28,897 nt of DNA from Acanthaster planci (lineage: Eukaryota; Echinodermata; Asteroidea; Valvatida; Acanthasteridae). Positions 20,704 through 28,897 of this stretch are shown one piece after another. The translations under genes were made by a program, and so were the position numbers. The notes beneath the pieces were generated by a model. It searched no databases. It was not told the origin of the DNA and saw nothing but the letters and a program-made list of their open reading frames with translations. Location: assembly GCF_001949145.1 (NCBI RefSeq), contig NW_019091367.1, positions 1,735,699 through 1,764,595 of the forward strand, given 5' to 3'. Position 1 is the first letter of the stretch, and every line of letters begins with the position of its first letter.

Positions 20704-22884
20704 GTGAGTAGAGCAGGCCTCATCTCAAAATACAATTTGGGACCCCATGCCTGCCAGTCATTTTGCTGTTGAAGCCATCGTGAAAATTGGACATACTGTA
20801 ATTTTCGGAATATAAGCCGCCTGGTGTATAAGACGCAGCACGCAAAAATCTGCAAATTAAGATTTAAAGTTGGCATAGAAGCCCCACCAGCATGTAAGCC
20901 GCACTTCAGTGCTGACGATCCAACCACGAAGGTCATCATTCTGCATGCTGAAGTGGCAATGGTTCCATTACAGGTGTAATCCTAATAAAAGTAAGCAAAA
21001 TGCAAATAAGAGTCACCTTTTTGCAGGCTGGATGGTTGTCCTGCGTGGGCCGTACATCAACTCTTGCCTTTTTTCCTGCGGCCGGCAAAAGTTATGCAGT
21101 CAGTGATGTACAATAAAATCTTGGTACCTCAAAGTCAGTTAAGTTGAAAGATCTTTTTATCTCGGAGGCCGACTGTTTCTTGCCAAAAGAAGAGGGGTTT
21201 TAATTTGTAAAATAAGAACTTCTGTTACTGTCCACAACGCTACATCAAGTTATCTCAAAGTTTTTGTCACGCAGATCAAAAAAGCTCCGCCAAGTCACTT
21301 TGCAAAATTTGGCGTGAGACCTTGGTTCAAGGCGTCACACTGGAACCGCTTGTGTTGCAGGCATGCTGCACGTGGCATGGCACAAATTGCACTGCACGTG
21401 CGCACCGCCGCGATCGCACAAACCTTGTTTTCAGGCTAGACTGACTGCTACCACAGACCCATTCATGGACAGTCCAATCGCTGTCTCTTTCTGATAACCA
21501 TGTGACCACAGAAAGTGTCATGAGAATACCCAAGTGAAAAAAACAGAAGAAATTCTGTGGCATGCATGTCACACTGAACACGATCGGCGAAAAGACGAAA
21601 GATCTGCCACACAAAGGTACACCATTGAAGCGGTCAATTTTTATCTAATGATAGAAAGAAATCCTCAGGTTACAACAATAAAAAAAAAATGATTATCTGT
21701 CTACAAAATATGCACTATGAGAATAAATAAAAAGTTGCAGAATAATCACAAAATGTTGCCACAGCAGAGCAAGTAAAGTTTACGATTACGTTCACAGTTC
21801 ATGTATGTGTTTCGTGACTCCATGTCAAAATCAGGACAACTTGAATTTTTATTCACCGACGTTTGAGTTTTCAGATGTAAATGGCAACCAACGAAAACAT
21901 GACTATGCCACCTGCACGTGGTTCTGGTGGCCTGGCTGCAGCTTTTATGACTGATTTTATCCTTCAAGGATTGCAGTGGAAGCCGCCTGGCGTACATGTA
22001 CAAGCCGCAGCGACATTTTTCAGTGTGAGAATCAGTATAGGCTGGGGCTTACATTCCGAAAATTACGGTATTTTTCTCTCCGAATGTCAATTTTTCCAGG
22101 ACAGGTCAGCCCAAAACTGATGACTTTTCCCATTGACATGTTGAAACACAGGCCAACACACGGGAAAGTGTGACCATGACAACAAAATCCCGCCTCGGAT
22201 TGACTTGAGACTTCACAAATATACTCAATGGATATCTTAATTTTACATACATATATTTACATGGCAGGCAAACTTTCGTGAAGATTGGTCACTGAACAGC
22301 TGAGACCTGGGAAAAACCTGCCCTTATCCCCTCCTTGGCTATGAAAACCAGAAAACCTAACCCTGTTTAAAGGGTGAAAAAAACTGACAGGCATTGTGTG
22401 CCCTTTGAATCAACCTATTGAGCTTTTGAAATAAACCTCATAGTCATAGTGCATATACCTGTACATGTAGTAAATGATTATAAGCAAAAAGGAAATGGGG
22501 TATTACTCTAGCCACATGAGCTTACTTTTTAACTATGGTCAAGTATTGACATTAAAGTTGGAGAAGAAATTCTTGGGATTTTCCCCCAAAAGGCATGATA
22601 ATTCCACCAAAAATTACCGTTTGTTTTCTGTAAAAGTCAGCTCCACTGAGAAGTTGTACCGATAAGAAGTGTACATTTAAAAGGACCCCTCAGCTCCAAT
22701 ACACTTTCCAGTATATACATTGTATGTATATGCAAGAAGTTGGATTGTAAAGGCTGAAGTGTGGATCCTGGCCAAAAACTTATTGCTAGAGGGCCTCCTG
22801 GTGATCACGCAGACCTGTCCCTTTTTTTACGCCATCACCTTACCCCTTTGTTGCCTTGTGCATTTTCCATTACACGTGATGTAG
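20704..22884. other. Intron inside FN3 domain 2 (phase 0, 2181 nt)
   Basis: More than half of it is a DNA transposon-like element (20796-22068). The rest is AT-rich, with one imperfect palindrome around 22711-22735 (TATATACATTGTATGTATAT). Confidence 0.75.
20796..22068. mobile_element. 1.27-kb inverted-repeat DNA transposon remnant, probable TA target site
   Basis: The left end CTGTAATTTTCGGAATATAA continues with GCCGC. The reverse complement of the right end is CCGTAATTTTCGGAATGTAA followed by GCCCC, about 22 of 25 identical. Both ends are flanked by TA (20794-20795 and 22069-22070), compatible with a TA target duplication as in Tc1/mariner-like elements. A subterminal motif AGCCGCCTGGYGTA followed by GCAGC occurs near both ends in the same orientation (about 20815 and 21984). 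No convincing transposase frame is seen, so it is nonautonomous or decayed. Ends of the type TACGGTAATTTTCGGAATATAAGCCGC are, from memory, widespread in animal genomes. Confidence 0.7.
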
Positions 22885-23014
22885 AGCAAAGAAGTCCAGG
22901 GCCTGCGGCCATACACCAACTACAGTGTGACGGTGGCGGTGTATAACGACGCCATGGGGGACGTGGCCATTGGGCCCTACAGCAGCGCGGTGGTTGCTAG
23001 GACTTGGGAAGCCG
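22885..23014 (+). CDS. Exon: second half of fibronectin type III domain 2
   Basis: 130-nt exon, phase 0 start and phase 1 end, with acceptor CGTGATGTAG|AGC and donor GCCG|GTAAGC. It encodes SKEVQGLRPYTNYSVTVAVY, then NDAMGDVAIGPYSSAVVART and WEA. GLRPYTNYSVTVAVYN is the classic FN3 E-F strand signature. Asn-Tyr-Ser within it is a possible N-glycosylation site. With 20531-20703 it completes a 101-codon, phase 1-1 domain. The acceptor has a weak pyrimidine tract but is fixed by phase. Reading through the donor meets a stop after about 30 codons. Confidence 0.92.
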
Positions 23015-23710
23015 GTAAGCAAGCCCCTCACCAAGGGCCCCGCTTCCTCCATCGACAACAACATCTATTGTTCATACGATGTGCCCCTAGCTGGTAGTGT
23101 ACCCGTCCCCCTAGCAGTCGCCTTTAGCGCTGTAGTTCTTACCTACATGTAGGACCCAGTTTACTGACAAGCAGGACCAGTAAAAAGTAGGAGTCTCCCT
23201 TGGTTTGGAAAGTTCCAGTGCATTGTCTTATGAGCTAAGGCCATGTTTCAATAGTCCTTGTGGACAGGTATATCATCTCTTGATTTCATTTGCCAGAACT
23301 TTCTGTTAAATGGGATTCGGTTAGTTTGTCCGCCCTTCTGTGGTACAAGTGAAAATTTGGTGTGCAATATGAACTTCTCTGTCTGATTTTGCAAACAAAT
23401 TCAGGCACTTTTTTACATGTTTAAACAAGATGCCAAAATGACTACCGAAAAAATCCATTGGTTCAAGCCGCAACAAATTTTTCAACCAGAAATCTTACTT
23501 AAATCCATGCCATCTCACTCTCATCCCACTCAAATGAAAGGTCATTTTTTTCTCAATTTGATATCAACTTTTGTGATGTTTATAGTTCTGTACATTTTAA
23601 TGATTTTCTTTTTTTTGGGCCTAATGTCTATCTCTTCATGGTATTGCCCAGTTGCTCATCTCCGGGGGGCTTATCTTTTGCAAAGTCAGGTTCAATTCAA
23701 TTAAATTTGA

Positions 23711-24030
23711 TCCCATGCTATCCTATCCTATCCCATTCAATCCAATCCCTTCCAGTCCAATCCAAGCCAATCTAGTCCAGTCCAATCCAATCCAGTCCAG
23801 TCTAATTCAATACAATACAATCCCACCAATGTAGTCCACTCCAGTCCAGTCCAACCCAATCATATCCCGTCATATCCCATTCAATCCAATCCCATCCAGT
23901 CCACTCCAGTCCAATCCAATCCAATCCAGTCCAGTCTAATTCAGTACAATCCAGTCCAATCATATCCCATTCCATCCAATCCCATCCCATCCAATGCAAT
24001 CTGATCCAATCCTATCCTATCCAAACCCAA
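23711..24030. repeat. Pentanucleotide minisatellite, (TCCAA/TCCAG/TCCCA)n
   Basis: About 64 units of 5 bp, mostly TCCAA, TCCAG, TCCTA and TCCCA. The register holds for the first 22 units, then shifts near 23826 and continues. The tract is stop-poor on the minus strand, where it reads as a Gly-Leu-Asp-Trp-Thr/Ile repeat. That is an artefact of the 15-nt (five-codon) period, not a gene. Confidence 0.95.
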
Positions 24031-24279
24031 ATCCAAAACAACATGTATTACCACACAATATCAGTTATAGGTACATGTACATCAAATATTATTACAGGTG
24101 AGGAGACATCACCTTGAAGCATCCCTTCCACCAGCTTGTGGTGGATGTTGCTAACAAAACTAGAATGATGACAAAGATTCACAACCACAATAGCAGGATT
24201 AATTATGCAGCTAAACACAAAAGTGGACAAGGAACAACACTTTCACAGACTAGTTACAAATGGGTGAACACAACTGAAG

Positions 24280-24301
24280 TACATGTACACGTACATGTAC
24301 T
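24280..24301. repeat. GTACAT/GTACAC palindromic cluster
   Basis: TACATGTACACGTACATGTA is almost fully self-complementary around ACGT. It is one of the few strong clusters of this repeat in the right half of the window. Confidence 0.8.
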
Positions 24302-24440
24302 TTAAGCCGCAAGGAAAGGTTTTAATTTAAATTTGAAAGTATTCAGGGTTTTATCATTCCTGAGCAATATTCAGCTTTGTGATTAGCCCGTACGTTTGCC
24401 AAGTAGCATTTTCTGCTTCATAATTTTTGTCTTTGGGTAG

Positions 24441-24632
24441 CCCCCAGCGCACCCAGTGGAATCAGTACAGTCTTCCAGAAGGACACCAGCATCACCATCT
24501 TCTGGGAAAAGCCAGAACACCCCAACTCGGCTGTAGTCACCTTCAATGTCGACTTCCGAAGGGTTGGCACGCCGGACTGGGAGAGGGTTAAGACTGAGAC
24601 ATTACAACAGTTTTGCTCAAGGACTGACCTCG
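24441..24632 (+). CDS. Exon: first part of fibronectin type III domain 3
   Basis: 192-nt exon, phase 1 to phase 1, with acceptor TCTTTGGGTAG|CC and donor CCTCG|GTAAGT. The product reads APSAPSGISTVF, then DTSITIFWEKPEHPNSAVV, TFNVDFRRVG, DWERVKTETLQQ and FCSRTDL. FN3 marks are the Pro-rich start, the strand B Trp (ITIFWEKP), and VTFNVDFRR as strand C with Phe in place of the usual Tyr. A lone Cys in FCSRT is unusual for FN3 and has no visible partner in the exon. The Asp codon is split across the junction with 26820. Confidence 0.9.
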
Positions 24633-24772
24633 GTAAGTGTGTCTTTATTTTTTGGCCGGGCTGCAATGCAACTATTTGGCGCGGCAGTAGTGTGAAAGTT
24701 TCCCATAGTCAGTTTTCAGAAAAAGTTATGTATTCATAAGTAAGATTTGAAACTTTGCATGGTGGAAGAGAC

Positions 24773-24917
24773 ATGAGAAGAAGGTTTGCTGGTAGACCAT
24801 GGAATCAATCTCTTTTGGGCGAGGTGTGGTTCTTAACACTCAGCGGTTCTTTTAAGAACCACATCTCTCCCAAATGAGATTGATTCCATGGTGTACCCGC
24901 AAACCTATTTCTCATGA
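24773..24917. repeat. 145-bp imperfect hairpin (65-bp arms, 15-nt loop)
   Basis: 24773-24837 pairs with 24853-24917 at about 58 of 65 positions without indels. The arms start CATGAGAA, contain ACCATGGAATCAATCTC and end TGGTTCTTAA. The loop is 24838-24852. The arms are too long and too paired for a typical animal microRNA precursor. A foldback MITE or an inverted duplication is more likely, though small RNAs could arise from it. It lies in the intron on the sense strand of the gene. Confidence 0.85.
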
Positions 24918-25432
24918 TGTATACATGTTGCACATAACATCCAAAGGAGGCAAAAGTTATCTTCTTTAGAGTTTCTGGCCTTAGGTAAGTGTTTCTCGAA
25001 CAATGTAAACCTTGTCCTGGTTTATCTATAGAAATGATCTTGCATGAAGTAAATAATTTTTTATTTGGAATTTTCATGTTTTTGTGTAAGAAGAAGTCTT
25101 CGTTTAATGTATTTGGTTATTTGTGAACAAGCATGGGGGTCTATATTTTAAGTGTGGGATTTAAAATTTCTAAGATTTTAATGAAGAAAACAGACACAAA
25201 AGCATTGCATTGAATTTTTAATGTATGCAAACAGATAATGTCTACATGTACATGTTTCTATGAGGACGTCTGACTCTGATGCACATAGAATCAGGACCTC
25301 AATTGGATGTCCGTAATGCCCGCGTGATAAATGAGTCACAAAACATCTCACTGATTAGACCGGATCCCATCACATACGTGTAGTTGTAATCGTGTATTAA
25401 CTCTGTGCATGACTGCTGAGGGGGCTATCCTA

Positions 25433-25562
25433 TTTGTTTCACACGGATCTAGATCACAATTAGTGATCCATAAAGCTGGTTTGCGCTATCCATTTTACAG
25501 GTTCTGGAGTCAGAGAACCAGTGACAGATCACTGATCAAGGTGTGGGTCCATGTGAAACAAA
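25433..25562. mobile_element. 130-bp foldback element
   Basis: TTTGTTTCACACGGATC (25433-25449) matches the reverse complement of 25546-25562 at 15 of 17 positions. Inner GTGATC and GATCAC motifs extend the partial pairing. It has no coding capacity. It fits a short MITE or inverted duplication; no target duplication was established. Confidence 0.5.
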
Positions 25563-26214
25563 CACACCAAATAAGGTTTCCGCTTTTGAGACTTTGAAAA
25601 TCCGCTTTTGCAAATAAGTTCCGCCTTTTTGGACTGTCTGATATGGTGATAGTCGACTCAGAAATTCCAGTTTTTAAAAATAAAATTGCATGTCCTGCTG
25701 CTTACTTTCCATGTGTAACATCATATTTATTTCGTCCTAATCGCATCAAAATCATCAACTGTGCCATGCTATGCATGACGTATGTTCATGTGTAGTTCAG
25801 GCAAACATGGTAAGCACGCTCACACAGATCCCAAACCAGGCTGGAATTGGGAGATAAGTAAGATAAAGCCACACATTCCATTGGCTCTTTTCGCAGACAA
25901 AAACGAGTGCCAACCAATTACCATCTCTGTAGAAAATGTGTTTGTTTCCATGTAACTCTCTCTGTCACAATCGCTCTGATAGGCTTATTTTCATGACGTG
26001 TCCCACTCTCCTCACATGTAAGCCAACAATTGCGCACTTCTCATGCTACTCACCACATGCACGATCGACCACCATGCGAAGCCACCGCGCGTGGTACCAT
26101 GAATATTTTGTGCGTGTAAGCATGGAAAACCGTACCGTGGTGTGTGTTGTGGAACGGATGTTTCTTCTGATGTGTCTCATCATCATGTCTGCCTGTAAAG
26201 ACATCATTCATTGA

Positions 26215-26463
26215 GAAAAAGGAAAGGTAAAGCATTATGACAAAGGGATTCAAAGTTCCTGGCGATGGGAGTGGGTTGAGGCCAAATTAGGAGGAGTGTT
26301 CTTGTCCAAATATATTCGGAAATTGGCAAAATCAGATAAGGCGGTGTGCCTGTGGTGTGATGTAGAAATTAACTACGCTTCCCAGGGTAAAAGCGCCTTA
26401 ACAGCACATGCAGAATCATTGAAACACAACAGCGAACAAAACTTGCATGGGTTTTCTTTATAA
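26215..26463 (+). pseudogene. Zinc-finger reading-frame fragment, probably from a transposon protein
   Basis: An 82-codon open frame without ATG, bounded by TGA 26212-26214 and TAA 26461-26463. It reads KHYDKGIQSSWRWEWVEAK, then LSKYIRKLAKSDKAVCLWC, then INYASQGKSALTAHAESLKH. CLWC plus TAHAESLKH gives a Cys2-His2 finger with spacing C-x2-C-x16-H-x5-H. The WRWEW and DKAVC-WC-INY-GKSAL-HAES-KH pattern resembles N-terminal fingers of hAT/BED-type transposase-related proteins in marine invertebrates (from memory). It lies inside an intron of the FN3 gene with no start and no recognised splice sites, so a decayed transposon piece is most likely. An alternative or independent exon cannot be excluded. 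Confidence 0.6.
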
Positions 26464-26547
26464 CACATGTATCAAATGGACAATAATAAAGAGATTAGGT
26501 TTTTCAGGGTAGACTTTCACAAATGTTTCTATTGTAATAGACCAGAT

Positions 26548-26645
26548 TGCACCACGGAGCATCTTAATTGAAAATTTTCCTGGGGCCCTTAAGCCGGACC
26601 TGGACCCCATGCCGTAAAGGGCTTCGCACTGCGCACTGGCAAATT
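26548..26645. repeat. Possible GC-rich interspersed repeat remnant
   Basis: The segment AGATTGCACCACGGAGCATC, then TTTTCCTGGGGCCC, then GGACCTGGACCCCATGCC and GGGCTTCGCACTGCGCAC contrasts with its AT-rich flanks. It resembles, from memory, dispersed repeats with GGGGGCATGCCCCC and GGCTTCGC motifs. It follows the zinc-finger fragment by about 85 bp and could belong to the same element. Boundaries are uncertain. Confidence 0.3.
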
Positions 26646-26819
26646 TCATCTTGTTTCATTGTCTAAGAATCTCATCCCTGAGAATGTAGACCTTATGTGT
26701 TTACACTGGCTCAAATATCCAAAGTCCAGTGGGTGGCTGGCCGCAGCAGAATGTTTGAGGAAACGTACCAGCTTCACATTCTGTGAAATTCAACAGTACA
26801 TAACTTTTTTTTCCCATAG

Positions 26820-26912
26820 ATGTCTACACAGAATATGAGTTCCGAGTCGCCGCAGTCAACTCCATTTCAGAGGGTCCGTTTGTGACACTGACGGCATTTA
26901 CCGACGTTGCAG
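26820..26912 (+). CDS. Exon: second part of fibronectin type III domain 3
   Basis: 93-nt exon, phase 1 to phase 1, with a strong acceptor (T-rich tract, CCCATAG|AT) and a consensus donor (GCAG|GTGAGT). It encodes VYTEYEFRVAAVNSISEGPF, then VTLTAFTDVA. Tyr-x-Phe-Arg-Val-Ala-Ala-Val-Asn-x-x-Ser-Glu-Gly-Pro is the canonical FN3 F-G strand ending. With 24441-24632 it completes a 95-codon domain. The G at its end must join a further exon that is not identified in the remaining 2 kb, so the gene runs past the window. Confidence 0.92.
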
Positions 26913-28897
26913 GTGAGTTGGGCTGCTTCATTTTTTGCTGGCATGCATATTGTTGTTGGGATTGTAAGATTTGCGGATGCCGCGACCGATGTTCAGGCAG
27001 CTAATTCACCACAGTTGGACTCGTTTTGGCTTCCCTTCAATCCCAGACTGTGAACAGGCCTTGAAGACTACGACTGCAAAACTGCAGATTGAATGTATAA
27101 CACCTGTTAATTGATGTCATTTTGAAAGTTTGATCCCTCCTCATTAATTACAGTGTTGAATTCTCGCATGTAAAGCACAGATCACAAAGGAAAATTGTTC
27201 TCTCTTTTCTCCACTGAACTGTGTACTCTTTTAAATCAACAATTCATCAGGCCTTGGGGACTTCCGTGCGCGCATGTCTAATTTACTATTGCATTTCAGT
27301 TTCAAGGGAGAGAAAAAAAGGGAATTTTGATTAAATTGTCAAGATTTCCTCCAGAATGTGGGACTCCTTTTCAGTGCTCGGCATGGTGGAGGGGGGGTGG
27401 GGGTAACCACGACATTGACCAAAATAAACTGTTGGACAAGGAAGTGACTCCTTCACGAGATGACTGACGAGTCAAATTAGATAAGCTGCGAGTATATCGA
27501 TGAGAGATGTACATGTATCCCCCCCTTTGCTGAGGCCCATAGGAAGGAAACAGTGCCCTCTACAGAAAATAGCTGGTAATATTCTGTTGGATGGGTGCCA
27601 AAGAGAGATACATACCAACTTGCTGTAGACATAAATGCATGGGAACATTATACAGCATACGGGTATCTCAGTGTATTTCTACATGTAGCGCTTACCAGCG
27701 CTTACAGGTGTACCGGCACTATGTCAAGGGTGAAAGAACCATTGCAAAGTTTCCAGTTGGGTACCCAGAGAAGTTGGTAGACTGCCCCATGTAAAAATAG
27801 TCGTGTCCAGACGCTTTCGAAGCTGCCTCGAGCATGGGTGTTCATTGTTTGTGATTATTGAACTCACTGTGGCGATGCTTTGTTAAATAGCATCGCAGTC
27901 TTTTCTCACTAGAACTGCATGAGACTGCAGGGATGGTAACCTCGACCATTTTGCCAGTATCATGTCCAAGTAAGGAAAGCACCCTGCTGACCTCTGAACT
28001 TTAAAGTGTAGCTGCGGTGAATTTATCTTTATACATTATACATACACATTATGCATTTTTGTTGCAGCCAAACTGAAAGATTATTTTCTGTGGTTGAAAG
28101 GTTTAAGACCTGGTAGAGATTATAAACAGTAAGAGAATGAAGAGAGGCAAATTTTTCTCATCATTTCCCGTCAATTTTGTTCTCTTTTTTCCATGGCTCA
28201 TATTGTTTTAAAGTTATTTCTTAAGTGCTTTAAAACACATCAGTTGAAAAATATACTGAATTCTCCTTGTTGGTAAGACAAGTTTTGAAATAAAGTCCTC
28301 TGGTGTAAACACTTTGCATTAAACTTTAAATGAGTTCAATTCCATTTGCTTTGCACTGGTAGCCAACAAAATGTGCTCCAAATGTGCACAGTACATGTAT
28401 GCCTTATTATCCCCAAATAATTATTTTTATAAATCTGAAGGTGCTAATTTGTATTTTACATGATCAAAGTCACTTTTTCTCAAAAGGTTTTGAAAAATGA
28501 CATGCAGAGTTGCATTTTGGTACATGTAAAGTACATGTAAAGTGCATGTCTCTGAAGCTACGACATAAGGCTCACGCACATATTTCTGTCAGGTCTGATG
28601 ACCCACTTTCACCAGTGAGTACAAGGACATGAAAATAGCTTGGTTAGCTTGCAAACATGAACACAGTCTTGTGTGTATATTGATAGACCCATTCACAAGC
28701 ACGGGTACATGTAGGAGGCACATGTGCATGTACACATACTTATTGAAGGGAGTTGACCCCTACATCGCAGGTCATACAAATGTTGATGTCCCCTCTGTTC
28801 TCAGTGCCCATGTCCTTGTAAGAGATGTTGGGGCTGTATTGAGACTTTTGCCTGTCCTCTGTTCACAAGACCACTTGAGGTCAAGCCCCCAGGTTCA
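26913..28897. other. Intron downstream of FN3 domain 3, continuing past the window
   Basis: No exon with a phase 1 start and FN3, Ig, transmembrane or kinase-like content was found. There is a G-rich tract at 27388-27405 and an 11-bp tandem repeat GTACATGTAAA at 28520-28541. A phase-matched 39-nt GT/AG segment at 27931-27969 was considered and set aside. Confidence 0.65.

Larger units (their letters stand above)
23015..24440. other. Intron between FN3 domains 2 and 3 (phase 1, 1426 nt)
   Basis: The first 130 bp are GC-rich and open in a frame shifted from the exon. The middle holds the TCCAA/TCCAG satellite (23711-24030), and the 3' part has a GTACAT cluster (24280-24301). No supported exon. 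Confidence 0.75.
24633..26819. other. Intron inside FN3 domain 3 (phase 1, 2187 nt)
   Basis: Contains a long hairpin (24773-24917), a foldback element (25433-25562), a zinc-finger reading-frame fragment (26215-26463) and a GC-rich repeat remnant (about 26548-26645). The 3' end has a strong T tract before the acceptor. Confidence 0.75.

Noticed and set aside
23802-23999. Minus-strand frame reading as a Gly-Leu-Asp-Trp repeat
   Set aside because: Direct translation of the pentanucleotide satellite.
24773-24917. Canonical microRNA precursor
   Set aside because: The arms are about 65 bp and nearly fully paired, longer and more complementary than typical animal precursors. Kept only as a hairpin or possible siRNA source.
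27931-27969. 39-nt phase 1-1 segment between AG and GTAAGG, possible mini-exon
   Set aside because: The pyrimidine tract before the AG is poor, the peptide has no domain match, and short segments like this are expected by chance.
28068-28130. Possible exon after GTTGCAG with a GLRPGRDYK-like string
   Set aside because: The context lacks FN3 strand A/B features, the frame soon hits a stop, and no good donor follows.
1-28897. tRNA, rRNA, CRISPR array or bacterial-type operon
   Set aside because: None seen. The repeats are dispersed microsatellite or transposon types, without spacer-repeat structure.

Overview
This looks like eukaryotic, most likely marine invertebrate (deuterostome-like) genomic DNA. 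Small GC-richer exons with clean GT/AG boundaries sit inside long AT-richer introns full of interspersed repeats, and there is one assembly gap of 308 N. No bacterial operon, tRNA, rRNA or CRISPR is visible. The species cannot be fixed from the sequence. An echinoderm or similar genome is my guess, from the repeat landscape and codon use.

The only gene I can support is one plus-strand gene, present as an internal fragment of a cell-surface protein. It has one immunoglobulin domain (exon 2948-3292) followed by three fibronectin type III domains, each split over two exons (17303-17411 + 18198-18385; 20531-20703 + 22885-23014; 24441-24632 + 26820-26912). All splice phases agree: every domain is a symmetric phase 1-1 module, while the introns inside the FN3 domains are phase 2, 0 and 1. 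The summed lengths are 115, 99, 101 and 95 codons. A possible 16-codon phase 1-1 mini-exon rich in Ser, with an Asn-glycosylation site, lies at 12431-12478 between the Ig and FN3 parts. The gene continues beyond the right edge and perhaps beyond the left edge; no stop, poly(A) signal or membrane segment was assigned. The order Ig then FN3 fits neural or immune adhesion molecules and receptor phosphatase or kinase ectodomains, but the family cannot be named.

Layout: 1-2947 is repeat-rich upstream or intronic DNA with the 3' end of a decayed non-LTR retrotransposon. 2948-3292 is the Ig exon. 3293-17302 is a 14 kb intron dense in palindromic GTACAT repeats, with a candidate miniature transposon (4498-5123), diverged direct repeats (10531/10910), the N gap, a 45-bp near-perfect palindrome (16822-16866) and a 356-bp inverted-repeat element (16869-17224). 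17303-26912 holds the six FN3 exons. Their introns carry a 1.27-kb inverted-repeat DNA transposon (20796-22068), a pentanucleotide satellite (23711-24030), a 145-bp hairpin (24773-24917), a 130-bp foldback element (25433-25562) and a broken zinc-finger reading frame of probable transposon origin (26215-26463). 26913-28897 has no supported exon.

The most distinctive non-genic signal is a GTAC-centred palindromic hexamer, GTACAT. It is scattered over the whole window, densest in the first 15 kb, and appears to have been inserted into or grown within at least two transposon copies. Most long open frames outside the exons exist because this repeat has no stop codon in any of the six frames.
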